Below are positions 17,879 to 26,638 of a stretch of 64,000 nucleotides of DNA, piece after piece. Position 1 is the first letter of the stretch, and the number at the start of each line of letters is the position of its first letter. The notes below the pieces were generated by a model. That model had not been told where the DNA came from. It was given only the letters and a program-made list of their open reading frames with translations, and made no database searches. The position numbers were made by a program, and so were the translations under genes. This DNA comes from Azorhizobium caulinodans ORS 571. GTDB taxonomy: Bacteria > Pseudomonadota > Alphaproteobacteria > Rhizobiales > Xanthobacteraceae. The stretch spans positions 4,655,501 through 4,719,500 of the forward strand of contig NC_009937.1 in assembly GCF_000010525.1 (NCBI RefSeq). Direction: 5' to 3'.

Positions 17879-18994
17879 TCATTCGGCCGGGGCGGGAGCG
17901 GCCTTGGGCTCAGCGCCCTTTCGGCCAAGGAGCGCGCCGAGGCGCGGTTCCACATAGGTGCGGTAGAGGCCGGCCAAGCCATTCGGGAACAGCAGCACCA
18001 CGGCGATGAAGAGGCCGCCGAGGCCGAACAGCCACAGCTCCGGGAAGCTCTCGGAGAAGGAGGTCTTGGCCCAGTTCACCAGGAGCGTGCCGTACACCGC
18101 GCCGAGCAGCGACAGACGCCCACCCACGGCGGTGTAGATGACCATCTCGATAGAGGGCGTGATGCCCACGAAGGAAGGCGACATGAAGCCCACCTGGAGC
18201 GTGAACATGGCCCCGCCGATGCCCGCGAGCGCGGCGGCGAAGCAGAAGACAAAGATCTTGAAGCTCGCCACGTCATAGCCGGAGAAGCGCACCCGGTCCT
18301 CCTTGTCGCGCATGGCGACGAGGATGCGGCCGAGCTTGGAGCGCTGCACGAACTGGCACAGCAGGATGACGCCGATGAGCAGGCCCACATTGACGAAATA
18401 GAGGATGAACTTGGCGCTGTCGGTGCGGATGTCCCAGCCGTGCAGCGTGCGCAGATCGGTGATGCCGTTGACACCGCCGGTGTAGCCCTGCTGGCCAATG
18501 ATGAGGATGCTCATGATCGCCGCCAGCGCCTGCGTGATGATCGCGAAGTAGACGCCGCCCACCCGCCGCTTGAAGAGCGCGAAGGCAAGGACGAGGGCGA
18601 ACACCGCCGGCACCAGCATCACCGCGATGACGGAGAAGCCCAGCGACTTGAACGGCACCCAGAAGAAGGGCAGCGAGGTGAGCTGGTTCCAGTCCATGAA
18701 ATCCGGAATGCCGGGCGTGGACTGGATCTTGGTGGCCTCGGGGGTGGAGGCCTCCAGCTTCAGATACATGGCCATGCAATAGCCGCCGAGGCCGAAGAAC
18801 ACACCCTGGCCGAGGGAGAGAATGCCCGCATTGCCCCAGCACAGCACGAGGCCGACGGCGACGAAGGCATAGGTGAGATATTTGCCCACCATGTTGAGCC
18901 GGAACGGCTCCAGCACCAGCGGCAGCACCACCACCAGCAGCACGGCGAGGAGGAGGACGCCGAGGAGATCCTTGGAACGCAGCGAGAATGACAT
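17879..18994 (-). CDS. urtC: Urea/amide ABC transporter permease UrtC
   Basis: This 371-residue inner-membrane permease of the LivM type has about nine to ten hydrophobic segments. Features typical of UrtC are YAFVAVGLVLCWGNAGILSLGQGVFFGLGGYCMAMYL-like topology near residues 40-75 and the loop YTGGVNGITDLRTL, with the EAA-like contact region around RILVAMRDKEDRVRFSGYDV. It lies 12 nt after urtB. Confidence 0.92.
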   Translation of the reverse strand: MSFSLRSKDLLGVLLLAVLLVVVLPLVLEPFRLNMVGKYLTYAFVAVGLVLCWGNAGILSLGQGVFFGLGGYCMAMYLKLEASTPEATKIQSTPGIPDFMDWNQLTSLPFFWVPFKSLGFSVIAVMLVPAVFALVLAFALFKRRVGGVYFAIITQALAAIMSILIIGQQGYTGGVNGITDLRTLHGWDIRTDSAKFILYFVNVGLLIGVILLCQFVQRSKLGRILVAMRDKEDRVRFSGYDVASFKIFVFCFAAALAGIGGAMFTLQVGFMSPSFVGITPSIEMVIYTAVGGRLSLLGAVYGTLLVNWAKTSFSESFPELWLFGLGGLFIAVVLLFPNGLAGLYRTYVEPRLGALLGRKGAEPKAAPAPAE

Positions 18995-19006
18995 GGGTCG
19001 GGCTCC

Positions 19007-19933
19007 TCAGCGACGGACCTTGAGGACGAAGAGGCCTTCGGGGCGCAGCATCAGGATGCCGACCACCACCAGCAGCGTGAGCACCTTGGCCATGGAGCCG
19101 GACATGAAGAATTCCATGGTCGACTGCGCCTGCGAGATGGTGAAGGCCGAGGCGATGGTGCCCGCGAGCGAGGCCGCCCCGCCGAAGACCACCACGAGGA
19201 AGGTATCCACGATGTAGAGCTGGCCGGCGGTCGGCCCGGTGGAGCCGATCATGGTGAAGGCGGAGCCCGCCACCCCCGCGATGCCGCAGCCGATGCCGAA
19301 AGTCATGCGGTCCACCCGCTCGGTGGAAATGCCCACCGCCCCGGCCATGGTGCGGTTGAGCACAACGGCGCGCACCTGAAGGCCCCAGCGGGAGCGGAAC
19401 ATCAGCAGATAGACGGCGACGGCAATGAGCGTGGTGAGGCCCATGACGAACAGGCCGTTGATCTGCACCTCAATGGTGTCGGTGACGGCAAGCGAGCCCA
19501 TCATCCATTCGGGCAGTTCGACACCCACCTCGCGCGCGCCGAAGATGGAGCGGAAGGCCTGCTGCATGATGAGCGAAAGGCCCCAGGTGGCGAGCAGTGT
19601 GTCCAGCGGCCGCTTGTAGAGGAAGCGGATGAGCCCCCATTCCACCAGCATTCCGAGGCCGCCGGAGACGACGAAGGCCACCGCCATGGCGACAAAGAAG
19701 TAGATGCCGTAAAGGCCGGGCGCGTATGCCTGGAAGAGCTGGGAGGTCAGATAGGTCATGTAGGCGCCGAGGATCATGAACTCGCCGTGCGCCATGTTGA
19801 TCACGCCCATCTGGCCGAAGATGATGGCAAGGCCGAGGGACATCAGCACGAAGACCGAGAACAGGATCAGGCCCGCGAAGGCCTGCATGGCAAAGATCGA
19901 GCCGAGCTCGCCGAGCGAATATCCCATGAACAT
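19007..19933 (-). CDS. urtB: Urea/amide ABC transporter permease UrtB
   Basis: This roughly 308-residue LivH-type inner-membrane permease contains the family hallmark GLAIIFGQMGVINMAHGE near the N-terminus, and EAA-like and C-terminal segments (VVVVFGGAASLAGTI). The start at 19933 (MFMGYSLGEL) lies just before the first membrane segment; an upstream in-frame start at 19999 would add 22 residues that look non-homologous. The 268-nt gap between urtA and urtB is filled by palindromic repeats. Confidence 0.9.
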   Translation of the reverse strand: MFMGYSLGELGSIFAMQAFAGLILFSVFVLMSLGLAIIFGQMGVINMAHGEFMILGAYMTYLTSQLFQAYAPGLYGIYFFVAMAVAFVVSGGLGMLVEWGLIRFLYKRPLDTLLATWGLSLIMQQAFRSIFGAREVGVELPEWMMGSLAVTDTIEVQINGLFVMGLTTLIAVAVYLLMFRSRWGLQVRAVVLNRTMAGAVGISTERVDRMTFGIGCGIAGVAGSAFTMIGSTGPTAGQLYIVDTFLVVVFGGAASLAGTIASAFTISQAQSTMEFFMSGSMAKVLTLLVVVGILMLRPEGLFVLKVRR

Positions 19934-20035
19934 GCGATGGTTCCCGGTTCCGGTTTCTGGGTGGTCGGCTTCAGAAACTGCGGGGGCGTCTGCAAGCACG
20001 CCCCATGGTGCGAATGGCCCGCTGAGCGTTCAAAG

Positions 20036-20170
20036 CCCTCCCCCCTTGCGGGGGAGGGTTAGGAGGGGGGTAACGCGGTTACGTCTGTCGTGCCCCTGCT
20101 CTCGGCTGAGCCCGCTCCGGCGGAGAGGGCATTACCCCTCTCCCCAGCCCTCCCCCTCAAGGGGGGAGGG
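20036..20170. repeat. Palindromic GC-rich repeat cluster between urtA and urtB
   Basis: Three hairpins lie in tandem: CCCTCCCCC/GGGGGAGGG at 20036-20058, GGAGAGGG/CCCTCTCC at 20122-20143, and a second copy of CCCTCCCCC/GGGGGAGGG at 20148-20170. The repeated C-run/G-run unit resembles the mobile intergenic palindromes common in alphaproteobacterial genomes. Between the binding-protein gene and its permease genes such hairpins usually protect the upstream mRNA and lower downstream expression. Confidence 0.7.
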
Positions 20171-20201
20171 AGCATCTCCAGCAGAGGCCCTGTTCAGTCG
20201 C

Positions 20202-21482
20202 TCACTGATAGCCCTTCGGGAACGGATCGGGCTCGACCAGCTCGGAGGTCTCGTAGACCACGTCATACTGGCCATCGACGCGTGCCTTGCCGACGCGGGT
20301 CTTGCTCCAGAGATGGTGGTTCTCGTGGATTCGCACGTAGCCTTCCGGCGCCTTGTCGAAGGCAACGCCCGGCGAGGCCGCGGCCACCTTGTCGATGTCG
20401 AAGGAGCCGGCCTTTTCCACCGTCAGTTTCCAGAGCCACGGGCCGAGATAAGCGGCCTGCGTCACGTCGCCGATGACGATCTTGTCGCCATAGGTCTTCT
20501 TGAACGCCTCGACGAACGCCTTGTTGTTGGGATTGTTGAGCGACTGGAAATACTTCATGCAGGCAAAGGCGCCAGCGATATTCTCGCCGCCGATGCCGAG
20601 GATCTCGTCTTCCGTCACCGAGATGGTGAGCAGGGTCTGCTTGGAGAGGTCGATGCCCGCCGCCTTGAGCTGCTTGTAGAAGGCGACGTTCGAGCCGCCG
20701 ACGATGATGGCGTAGATCACATCAGGCTTGGTCAGCTTGATCTTGTTGATCGCCGAATTGAACTGGGTGTGGCCAAGCGGGAAGTACTCCTCGCCCACCA
20801 CCTTGAGCTTCAGGAAATTCTCGATGTGCTTACGGGCGATCTTGTTGGAGGTGCGCGGCCAGATATAGTCCGAGCCGAGCAGGTAGAAGGTCTGCGCCCC
20901 GCGCTCCTTCACCACCCAGTTGAGGCCGGCGATGATCTGCTGGGTGGCCTCCTGGCCGGTGTAGATCACGTTCTTGGACTGCTCCAGGCCTTCATAGAAG
21001 GTGGGATAATACAGCATGCCGTTATACTGCTCGAACACCGGCAGCACCGCCTTGCGGGACGCAGAGGTCCAGCAACCGAACACAGAGGCGCACTTGTCCT
21101 GCACCAGCAGCTTCTTGGCCTTCTCCGCGAAGGTCGGCCAATCGGAGGCGCCATCCTCCTGAATGAACTTGATCTTGCGGCCGAGGATGCCGCCGGCGGC
21201 GTTGATCTGGTCGATGGCGAGCTTCTCGGCCTGCACCGAGCCGGTCTCTGAAATGGCCATGGTGCCGGTGACGGAGTGCAGGATGCCGACCGTGACTTCC
21301 GTATCGGTCACGGCGAGACCGGTCGTATTCACGGCAGAAGTCGGCGGAACATCAGCGCGGGCCGGCGTCGAGAGAAAAGAGGCGGCAGGAACAGCCGAAG
21401 CAATCGGCAGTGCGGCAAGCCCCTTCAATACGCCACGGCGCGTGGCGCTCATCTTGTCCTGACGGTCGTCACTGGATGACAT
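20202..21482 (-). CDS. urtA: Urea/amide ABC transporter substrate-binding protein UrtA
   Basis: This 426-residue periplasmic binding protein has a Tat-type signal (TRRGVLKGLAAL, about residues 14-25, cleavage after PARA). The mature part is UrtA/FmdD-like: VGILHSVTGTMAISE, AIDQINAAGGILGRK, FGCWTSASRKAVLPVFE, LLYYPTFYEGLEQS-like and NVIYTGQEATQQI. These are branched-chain/amide-binding folds that bind urea or short amides. The start at 21482 is favoured by GGAGG 8 nt upstream; ATG at 21488 is an alternative with too short a spacer. It is the first gene of the operon, with an 18-bp palindrome about 106 nt upstream. Confidence 0.92.
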   Translation of the reverse strand: MSSSDDRQDKMSATRRGVLKGLAALPIASAVPAASFLSTPARADVPPTSAVNTTGLAVTDTEVTVGILHSVTGTMAISETGSVQAEKLAIDQINAAGGILGRKIKFIQEDGASDWPTFAEKAKKLLVQDKCASVFGCWTSASRKAVLPVFEQYNGMLYYPTFYEGLEQSKNVIYTGQEATQQIIAGLNWVVKERGAQTFYLLGSDYIWPRTSNKIARKHIENFLKLKVVGEEYFPLGHTQFNSAINKIKLTKPDVIYAIIVGGSNVAFYKQLKAAGIDLSKQTLLTISVTEDEILGIGGENIAGAFACMKYFQSLNNPNNKAFVEAFKKTYGDKIVIGDVTQAAYLGPWLWKLTVEKAGSFDIDKVAAASPGVAFDKAPEGYVRIHENHHLWSKTRVGKARVDGQYDVVYETSELVEPDPFPKGYQ

Positions 21483-21587
21483 GCCCATTCCCTCCACGGA
21501 AAATCGTGGCCCGAACTTCGGCCCCAGCAGATTCACGAGCGAAGCTGCCATGGACCTCATGCTTCCCGTGAGTGCCGCAGCGCAGCA

Positions 21588-21605
21588 ATACGTCGATTGA
21601 CGTAT
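21588..21605. promoter_or_regulatory. Palindromic candidate operator ATACGTC-N4-GACGTAT
   Basis: Perfect 7-bp arms around GATT, centred about 114 nt upstream of the urtA start. Symmetric sites of this size are typical for dimers of LuxR-type response regulators, and such a regulator is encoded nearby (25453-26385). The link is an inference. Confidence 0.5.
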
Positions 21606-21713
21606 ATGCCCCCGCCCGGCCGACGCTATGCTGTGCTTGATCGAGCGGCTTGTCCGTGCGCGATGTGTTTCGCGCGTGCGCGAAGCGAGGGGGAGTGTAA
21701 TTCGTGAGCAGTG

Positions 21714-21740
21714 CCTGCCGCGTTGCTAAGCAGCGGCAGG
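21714..21740. other. Stem-loop in the urtA/sensor-kinase intergenic region
   Basis: An 8-bp stem (CCTGCCGC at 21714-21721, complement at 21733-21740) with an inner TGCT/AGCA pairing and a small bulge. It could be part of a leader of the sensor gene or a terminator of neighbouring transcripts. No T-run follows. Confidence 0.35.
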
Positions 21741-22049
21741 ACGGTCGCATGAGGGCTTCATGGAAGCAGGCGGAAAGCTGCGGAGACATCAGCAGAAAAA
21801 GAACGGAGCGGCTGAAAATGCAGCACGAATTCTGCTTGTGGAAAGCCGGGCAACGGCCGTAGTCTCCCGCAGGCTGGATTATGCCGCGTCGCGGGACGGA
21901 CTGACTCATCGCTCAGGTTGATGCGACCGGAGCGGAACGGCCTCTGGAGCGCGGTCCCTCAGGGTCGGAGCGCGCCAGCACGGAATTCTTCAGGGCCCGG
22001 AACAGTCACGGTTCCGGAAAGGGACATAATCAAAAATCCACGGGGAGCG

Positions 22050-25000
22050 ATGCAGCACGGAGGCCCTTCACCCCATCTGGAGGCGGGGCGCACGTCCATG
22101 GCGGCGGAACAGCGTATCGTCCGGGTCAGACGCCAGTACAACCAATGGGTCGTCAACGAGACCCTGGAAGACTACGCCCTGCGCTTCACCGCCAAGAGCG
22201 CGCGACGCTGGTCGCCCTTCCGCGTGGCGAACACCGCGCTCGGCGCCATCTCCTTCCTCGCGCTGGAAGCCATTGGCGGGGCGGTCACGCTCTCCTACGG
22301 CTTCACCAATGCCGCTGCCGGCATTCTGGCGGTGAGCCTCATCATCTTCCTCACCGGCCTGCCCATCTCCTATTATGCCGCGAAATTCGGCGTCGACATC
22401 GACCTGCTCACGCGGGGCGCCGGCTTCGGCTATATCGGTTCCACGGTCACCTCGCTCATCTACGCCTCCTTCACCTTCATCTTCTTCGCGCTAGAGGCGG
22501 CCATCCTCGCGCTGGCGCTGGAGATGTGCCTCGGCCTGCCGCTGGCGGCGGGCTATGTGCTGAGCGCGCTGGTGGTGATCCCGCTCGTCACCCACGGCAT
22601 CACCTTCATCAGCCGGTTCCAGACGTGGACGCAGCCGCTGTGGCTCGCCCTCCACATCGTGCCGCTGGTCTGGCTTCTGGCCCATCGGGGCGAGGAACTG
22701 ACCCACTGGATGGATTTCACCGGCCTCGCCGGCCCGAGGGATGGCGCCTTCAGCCTCATCGCCTTCGGCGGCGCCGCCACCGTGGTCTTCGCACTCGTGG
22801 CGCAGATCGGCGAGCAGGTGGACTATCTGCGCTTCCTCCCCCGCGAGGCTTCGGGGCGCAACATCAAGTGGTGGTGCGGCATGCTCGCGGCGGGGCCGGG
22901 CTGGATCATCCCCGGCGCGCTGAAAATGCTGGTCGGCTCCTTTCTCGCCTATCTGGCGCTGGAGAGCGGCGTGCCGCTCGACAAGGCGGCCGAGCCCACG
23001 CAGATGTATCTGGTCGCCTTCGGCGCCATGATCCCCTCCCATCAGGCGGCGCTGTGGCTGATGGGCGTGTTCGTCATCGTCTCGCAGTTGAAAATCAATG
23101 TGACGAACGCCTATGCGGGCTCCATCGCCTGGTCCAATTTCTTCTCCCGCCTCACCCATTCCCATCCCGGCCGTGTGGTGTGGCTGGTGTTCAACGTCAC
23201 CATCGCCCTGCTTCTCATGGAGCTCGGCATCTATCGGGTGCTGAACGAGACGCTGGGCATCTATGCCATCGTCGCCATCGCTTGGGTGGCAGCGCTGGTG
23301 GCGGACCTCGTGGTCAACAAGCCCCTCGGCCTCTCCCCACCGACCATCGAATTCAAGCGGGCGCATCTTTATGATGTGAACCCGGTGGGCGTCGGCGCGG
23401 TGCTGGCCGGCACGGGCGCGGCCATCCTCGCCTATACGGGGGCATTCGGCCCGCTGCCGCAGGCGTTCGCGCCCTTCATCGCGCTGGTGGTCTCCTTCCT
23501 CACCGCGCCGGTCATCGCGTTCGGCACGGGCGGGCGCTACTACACCGCCCGCAAGCCCAAGACCGAGTGGCGCAAGGGCATCGTGCGCTGCTGCATCTGC
23601 GAGCATAAATACGAGCCGGAGGACATGGCCCATTGCCCCGTCTATGCCGGCCCCATCTGCTCGCTCTGCTGCACGCTGGATGCCCGCTGCCACGACCGCT
23701 GCAAGACGGACGCGCGCGTCGCCGACCAGATCCTCGCCCTGCTCGGCTCGGCTTTGCCGGCCTGGGTGGTGGCGAAGCTCAATTCCCGCGTCGGGCATTA
23801 TCTCGCCATTCAGGCCATGCTGGCCTCGGTCATCGGCGGCATCCTCGCCATCATCTATTTCCACGCCCGCTTTGAGAGCCCGTCCCATGGCGAAGCGATC
23901 CGGGGTACGTTGTGGACGCTCTATTTCGTGCTGATGATCATCGTCGGCGTGGTGGCCTGGCTGTTCGTGCTGGCGCAGGAGAGCCGCCGGGTCGCGCAAG
24001 AGGAGAGCCAGCGCCAGACCACCCTCCTCATGCGCGAGATCGAAGCCCACAAGCGCACAGACGCCAAGCTCCAGAAGGCGAAGGAAGTGGCGGAGGCGGC
24101 GAACCTCGCCAAGAGCCGTTACGTGGTGGGCATCAGCCACGAACTGCGCACGCCGCTGAACGCCATCCTCGGCTATGCCCAGCTTCTGGAGCGCGACACC
24201 TCCATTCCCGCCCACCGGCGGGACGCCATCCGCGTGGTGCGCCGCTCCTCGGAGCATCTGTCGGGCCTCATCGACGGCCTGCTCGACATCTCCAAAATCG
24301 AGGCCGGGCGCCTGCACCTCTATCGCGACGAGGTGCGCATCCGCGACCTGCTGGACCAGCTGGTGGACATGTTCCGCCTCCAGGCCTCGGCGCGTGGCAT
24401 CGAGTTCATCCACATGCGCTCCGAGCGCCTGCCGGCGGTAGTCTTTACCGATGAGAAGCGCCTGCGGCAGATCCTCATCAATCTCCTGTCCAATGCCATC
24501 AAGTTCACAGCCAAGGGGCACGTGGCGCTGCGCGTGACCTATCGCAATCAGGTGGCGGAGTTCGAAGTCGAGGATACCGGCATCGGCATCGCGCCGGAGG
24601 AACGCGGCCGCATCTTCGAGCCCTTCGAGCGCGGCTCGCGCGGCGGGGCGTTCAACGCCATCGGCATCGGCCTCGGGCTCACCATCACCAAGCTCCTCAC
24701 CGAGATCATGGGCGGGGAGATCTCGCTGAAGAGCGAACTCGACAAGGGCAGCACCTTCAAGGTGCGCCTGCTGCTCTCGGAAGCGCCGGGTCGGGAGGCT
24801 GCGCCACCCGAGCAGCGCATCGTCGCCTATGCCGGCGCCGCCCGCACGGTGCTGGTGGCCGACGACGACGACGCCCACCGCGATCTCATGTGCGAGATGC
24901 TGCGCCCGCTCGGCTTCATCGTCTTCACCGCCGCAGATGGCCTCGCCTGCCTCGAGATGGCGGGCCAGACCGATCCCGATCTCGTGCTGCTCGATGTCTC

Positions 25001-25463
25001 CATGCCCCGCCTCACGGGCTGGGAGACGGCGACCGCCCTGCGCACCCGCGTCGCGCCGCGCGCCCGCATCATCATGGTCTCGGCCAATGCGCAGGAAATG
25101 GGCCGCCGGCCCGCCGAGCCGCGCCACCATGACGACCAGTGCGTGAAGCCGGTGGACCTGCGCATGCTGCTGGAGAAGATCCGCGCCCAGCTCGGCCTCG
25201 ACTGGGTCTATCAGTCGGACACGCCGGACCAGCCCGCCGCCATCGCCCCGCCGGTGGTCCCGCCGTCCGCCGGCCATATCGAGGAACTGCTGAAGCTCGG
25301 GCGCATCGGCTATGTGCGCGGCATCCAGGCCAAGCTTCAGTCTCTCGCCGCCGAATCCCCGGAGCACGAGCCGTTCGTCAAGGAGATGAGCGACATCGTA
25401 CGCACCTTCGATCTCAACCGCTACATGTCCGTTCTGGAGGCTCTGCGCACCCATGATGCATAG
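22050..25463 (+). CDS. Hybrid histidine kinase with NCS1-transporter-like sensor domain and cysteine-rich module
   Basis: Roughly 1137 residues. Residues about 30-495 are an NCS1 (purine/cytosine/allantoin permease-type) transporter-like region with 10-12 membrane segments (VNETLEDYALRF, EAIGGAVTLSYGF). Residues 513-551 form a Cys/His-rich module (C514, C515, C517, C529, C537, C540, C541, C547, C551), probably metal-binding. Two more membrane segments (about 585-605, 620-642) lead to a coiled coil, then HisKA with SHELRTPLN (H697), a HATPase with NLLSNAIKFT (N box), VEDTGIGIA (G1) and GIGLGLTITK (G2), and a receiver (933-1050; DDDD, phospho-Asp D982, K1033). This is a transporter-shaped sensor relaying to its own receiver and, by inference, the adjacent LuxR regulator; the ligand is unknown. 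Start 22050 is chosen by similarity and GGGGAG upstream; 21918 and 22098 are alternatives. Confidence 0.88.
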   Translation: MQHGGPSPHLEAGRTSMAAEQRIVRVRRQYNQWVVNETLEDYALRFTAKSARRWSPFRVANTALGAISFLALEAIGGAVTLSYGFTNAAAGILAVSLIIFLTGLPISYYAAKFGVDIDLLTRGAGFGYIGSTVTSLIYASFTFIFFALEAAILALALEMCLGLPLAAGYVLSALVVIPLVTHGITFISRFQTWTQPLWLALHIVPLVWLLAHRGEELTHWMDFTGLAGPRDGAFSLIAFGGAATVVFALVAQIGEQVDYLRFLPREASGRNIKWWCGMLAAGPGWIIPGALKMLVGSFLAYLALESGVPLDKAAEPTQMYLVAFGAMIPSHQAALWLMGVFVIVSQLKINVTNAYAGSIAWSNFFSRLTHSHPGRVVWLVFNVTIALLLMELGIYRVLNETLGIYAIVAIAWVAALVADLVVNKPLGLSPPTIEFKRAHLYDVNPVGVGAVLAGTGAAILAYTGAFGPLPQAFAPFIALVVSFLTAPVIAFGTGGRYYTARKPKTEWRKGIVRCCICEHKYEPEDMAHCPVYAGPICSLCCTLDARCHDRCKTDARVADQILALLGSALPAWVVAKLNSRVGHYLAIQAMLASVIGGILAIIYFHARFESPSHGEAIRGTLWTLYFVLMIIVGVVAWLFVLAQESRRVAQEESQRQTTLLMREIEAHKRTDAKLQKAKEVAEAANLAKSRYVVGISHELRTPLNAILGYAQLLERDTSIPAHRRDAIRVVRRSSEHLSGLIDGLLDISKIEAGRLHLYRDEVRIRDLLDQLVDMFRLQASARGIEFIHMRSERLPAVVFTDEKRLRQILINLLSNAIKFTAKGHVALRVTYRNQVAEFEVEDTGIGIAPEERGRIFEPFERGSRGGAFNAIGIGLGLTITKLLTEIMGGEISLKSELDKGSTFKVRLLLSEAPGREAAPPEQRIVAYAGAARTVLVADDDDAHRDLMCEMLRPLGFIVFTAADGLACLEMAGQTDPDLVLLDVSMPRLTGWETATALRTRVAPRARIIMVSANAQEMGRRPAEPRHHDDQCVKPVDLRMLLEKIRAQLGLDWVYQSDTPDQPAAIAPPVVPPSAGHIEELLKLGRIGYVRGIQAKLQSLAAESPEHEPFVKEMSDIVRTFDLNRYMSVLEALRTHDA

Positions 25464-26385
25464 TGCCAAACGCCGCGACATCGTCCTCGTGGTGGACGAC
25501 AGCCCCGAAACCCTGAGCCTGCTCACCGATGCGCTGGAGGATGCGGGTGTCACCGTCCTCGTGGCGGTGGAGGGGGCCAATGCGCTGACCCTCGTGGAGC
25601 AGATCACGCCGGACGTGATCCTGCTCGATGCCATCATGCCCGGCATGGACGGCTTCGAGACCTGCCGCCGGCTGAAGGCGCTGAAAGCCCTCGCCCATGT
25701 GCCGGTCATCTTCATGACCGGCCTCTCGGAGACCGAGCACATCGTGAAGGGGCTCGACGCGGGCGGCGTGGACTATGTGACCAAGCCCGTGGTGCCGAAC
25801 GAGATCATCGCCCGGATGCGCGTGCATCTGGCCAATGCCCGGCAAACCCAGAGTGCGCAGGTGGCGCTGGATGCGGCGGGGCGCTTTCTCATGTCCGCCA
25901 GCCTCGACGGGCGTGTGCTGTGGAGCACCCCGCAGGCCACCCGCCTCATCGGCGCCCAGTTCACCGCCTTGCCGGGCGAGGGCTATCTGCTGCCGGACGC
26001 CGCCCTCTCGTGGCTGCGCGCGCGCCATGCGGCCCTCGGCACCCCGCCGGAGAGCGTGGAGCTGCCCGATCCCAATGGCGGGCGTAGCCTCAAGCTCTCC
26101 TACGTGGGCCAGATCGGCGAGCAGGAAGTGCTGCTGCGTGTTACCGACGAGGTGCGCGTCCGCGACGAGGACATTTTGCGGACGGCGCTCGGCATCACGC
26201 AGCGGGAGGCGGAAGTCCTGCTGTGGATCGCCCGCGGCAAGCCCAACCGCGACATCGCCGAAATCCTCGGCCTCTCGCCCCGCACCGTGAACAAGCATCT
26301 GGAGCAGATCTACGCCAAGATCGGCGTCGAGAACCGCGCCGCCGCCGCCGCCATGGCCGTTAAGGCGCTTTCCGGTCCGCAGTAG
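25453..26385 (+). CDS. LuxR/FixJ-type response regulator
   Basis: This 310-residue protein has a receiver domain (about 8-125; acidic pair D15/D16, phospho-acceptor D59, T89, K111), a long unassigned middle (about 130-235) and a C-terminal LuxR-type helix-turn-helix (about 240-305; LGITQREAEVLLWIARGKPN, LGLSPRTVNKHLEQIYAKIG). It is a transcription factor, presumably phosphorylated by the hybrid kinase; its start overlaps the kinase stop by 11 nt, so the pair is translationally coupled. The middle segment resembles a degenerate PAS-like linker. Likely targets are the divergent urt-fmd genes; this is inferred from position. Confidence 0.9.
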   Translation: MMHSAKRRDIVLVVDDSPETLSLLTDALEDAGVTVLVAVEGANALTLVEQITPDVILLDAIMPGMDGFETCRRLKALKALAHVPVIFMTGLSETEHIVKGLDAGGVDYVTKPVVPNEIIARMRVHLANARQTQSAQVALDAAGRFLMSASLDGRVLWSTPQATRLIGAQFTALPGEGYLLPDAALSWLRARHAALGTPPESVELPDPNGGRSLKLSYVGQIGEQEVLLRVTDEVRVRDEDILRTALGITQREAEVLLWIARGKPNRDIAEILGLSPRTVNKHLEQIYAKIGVENRAAAAAMAVKALSGPQ

Positions 26386-26638
26386 ATCGGCCCGCCCCTT
26401 GCGAATGACTGGCGTTCGCGCGGCGCATGGACAAAGCCGCCGTCTCGCCTATTCTAGCGCCGCCGACCGGCCGCGGCGGCAGGCATGCCTGCGCGCGTTT
26501 ATGGGATGCGTCGGTCAAAGGCGAGGATGGAATGTCGATCCGGATGTGGGGGCGCCAGAACCAAGCGCTCGCAGGCGCTCAGGGCGGAACGGCCGCCACC
26601 GGTCCAGCGCCCGGATCGTGCCCCCGGAACGGCGCATC

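Larger units (their letters stand above)
21483..22049. promoter_or_regulatory. Divergent regulatory region between urtA and the NCS1-type sensor kinase gene
   Basis: A 567-bp region with no convincing gene. It holds an 18-bp palindrome (21588-21605), a bulged hairpin (21714-21740) and, for the right-hand gene, an AT-richer stretch near 22020-22040. No -24/-12 sigma-54 motif was found on either strand by eye. The size suggests separate promoters for the two directions with room for regulator binding. Confidence 0.6.

Noticed and set aside
21469-21909. Minus-strand open frame of 146 codons in the urtA/kinase intergenic region
   Set aside because: It overlaps the urtA start and ribosome site, has no recognisable domain or Shine-Dalgarno, and crosses the 18-bp palindrome; a regulatory region is the simpler reading.
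21483-22049. Sigma-54 promoter for the nitrogen-related urt operon
   Set aside because: No -24 GG / -12 GC pair with proper spacing was found on either strand by eye.
22491-25742. Minus-strand open frame of 1083 codons opposite the hybrid kinase
   Set aside because: A shadow of the kinase gene in GC-rich DNA; composition is low-complexity (His, Arg, Gly, Glu) with no domain.
26479-26492. 14-bp palindrome GCAGGCATGCCTGC upstream of the ECF sigma factor
   Set aside because: Chance palindromes of this GC content are common here; it is not positioned at a recognisable promoter and no partner site was found.
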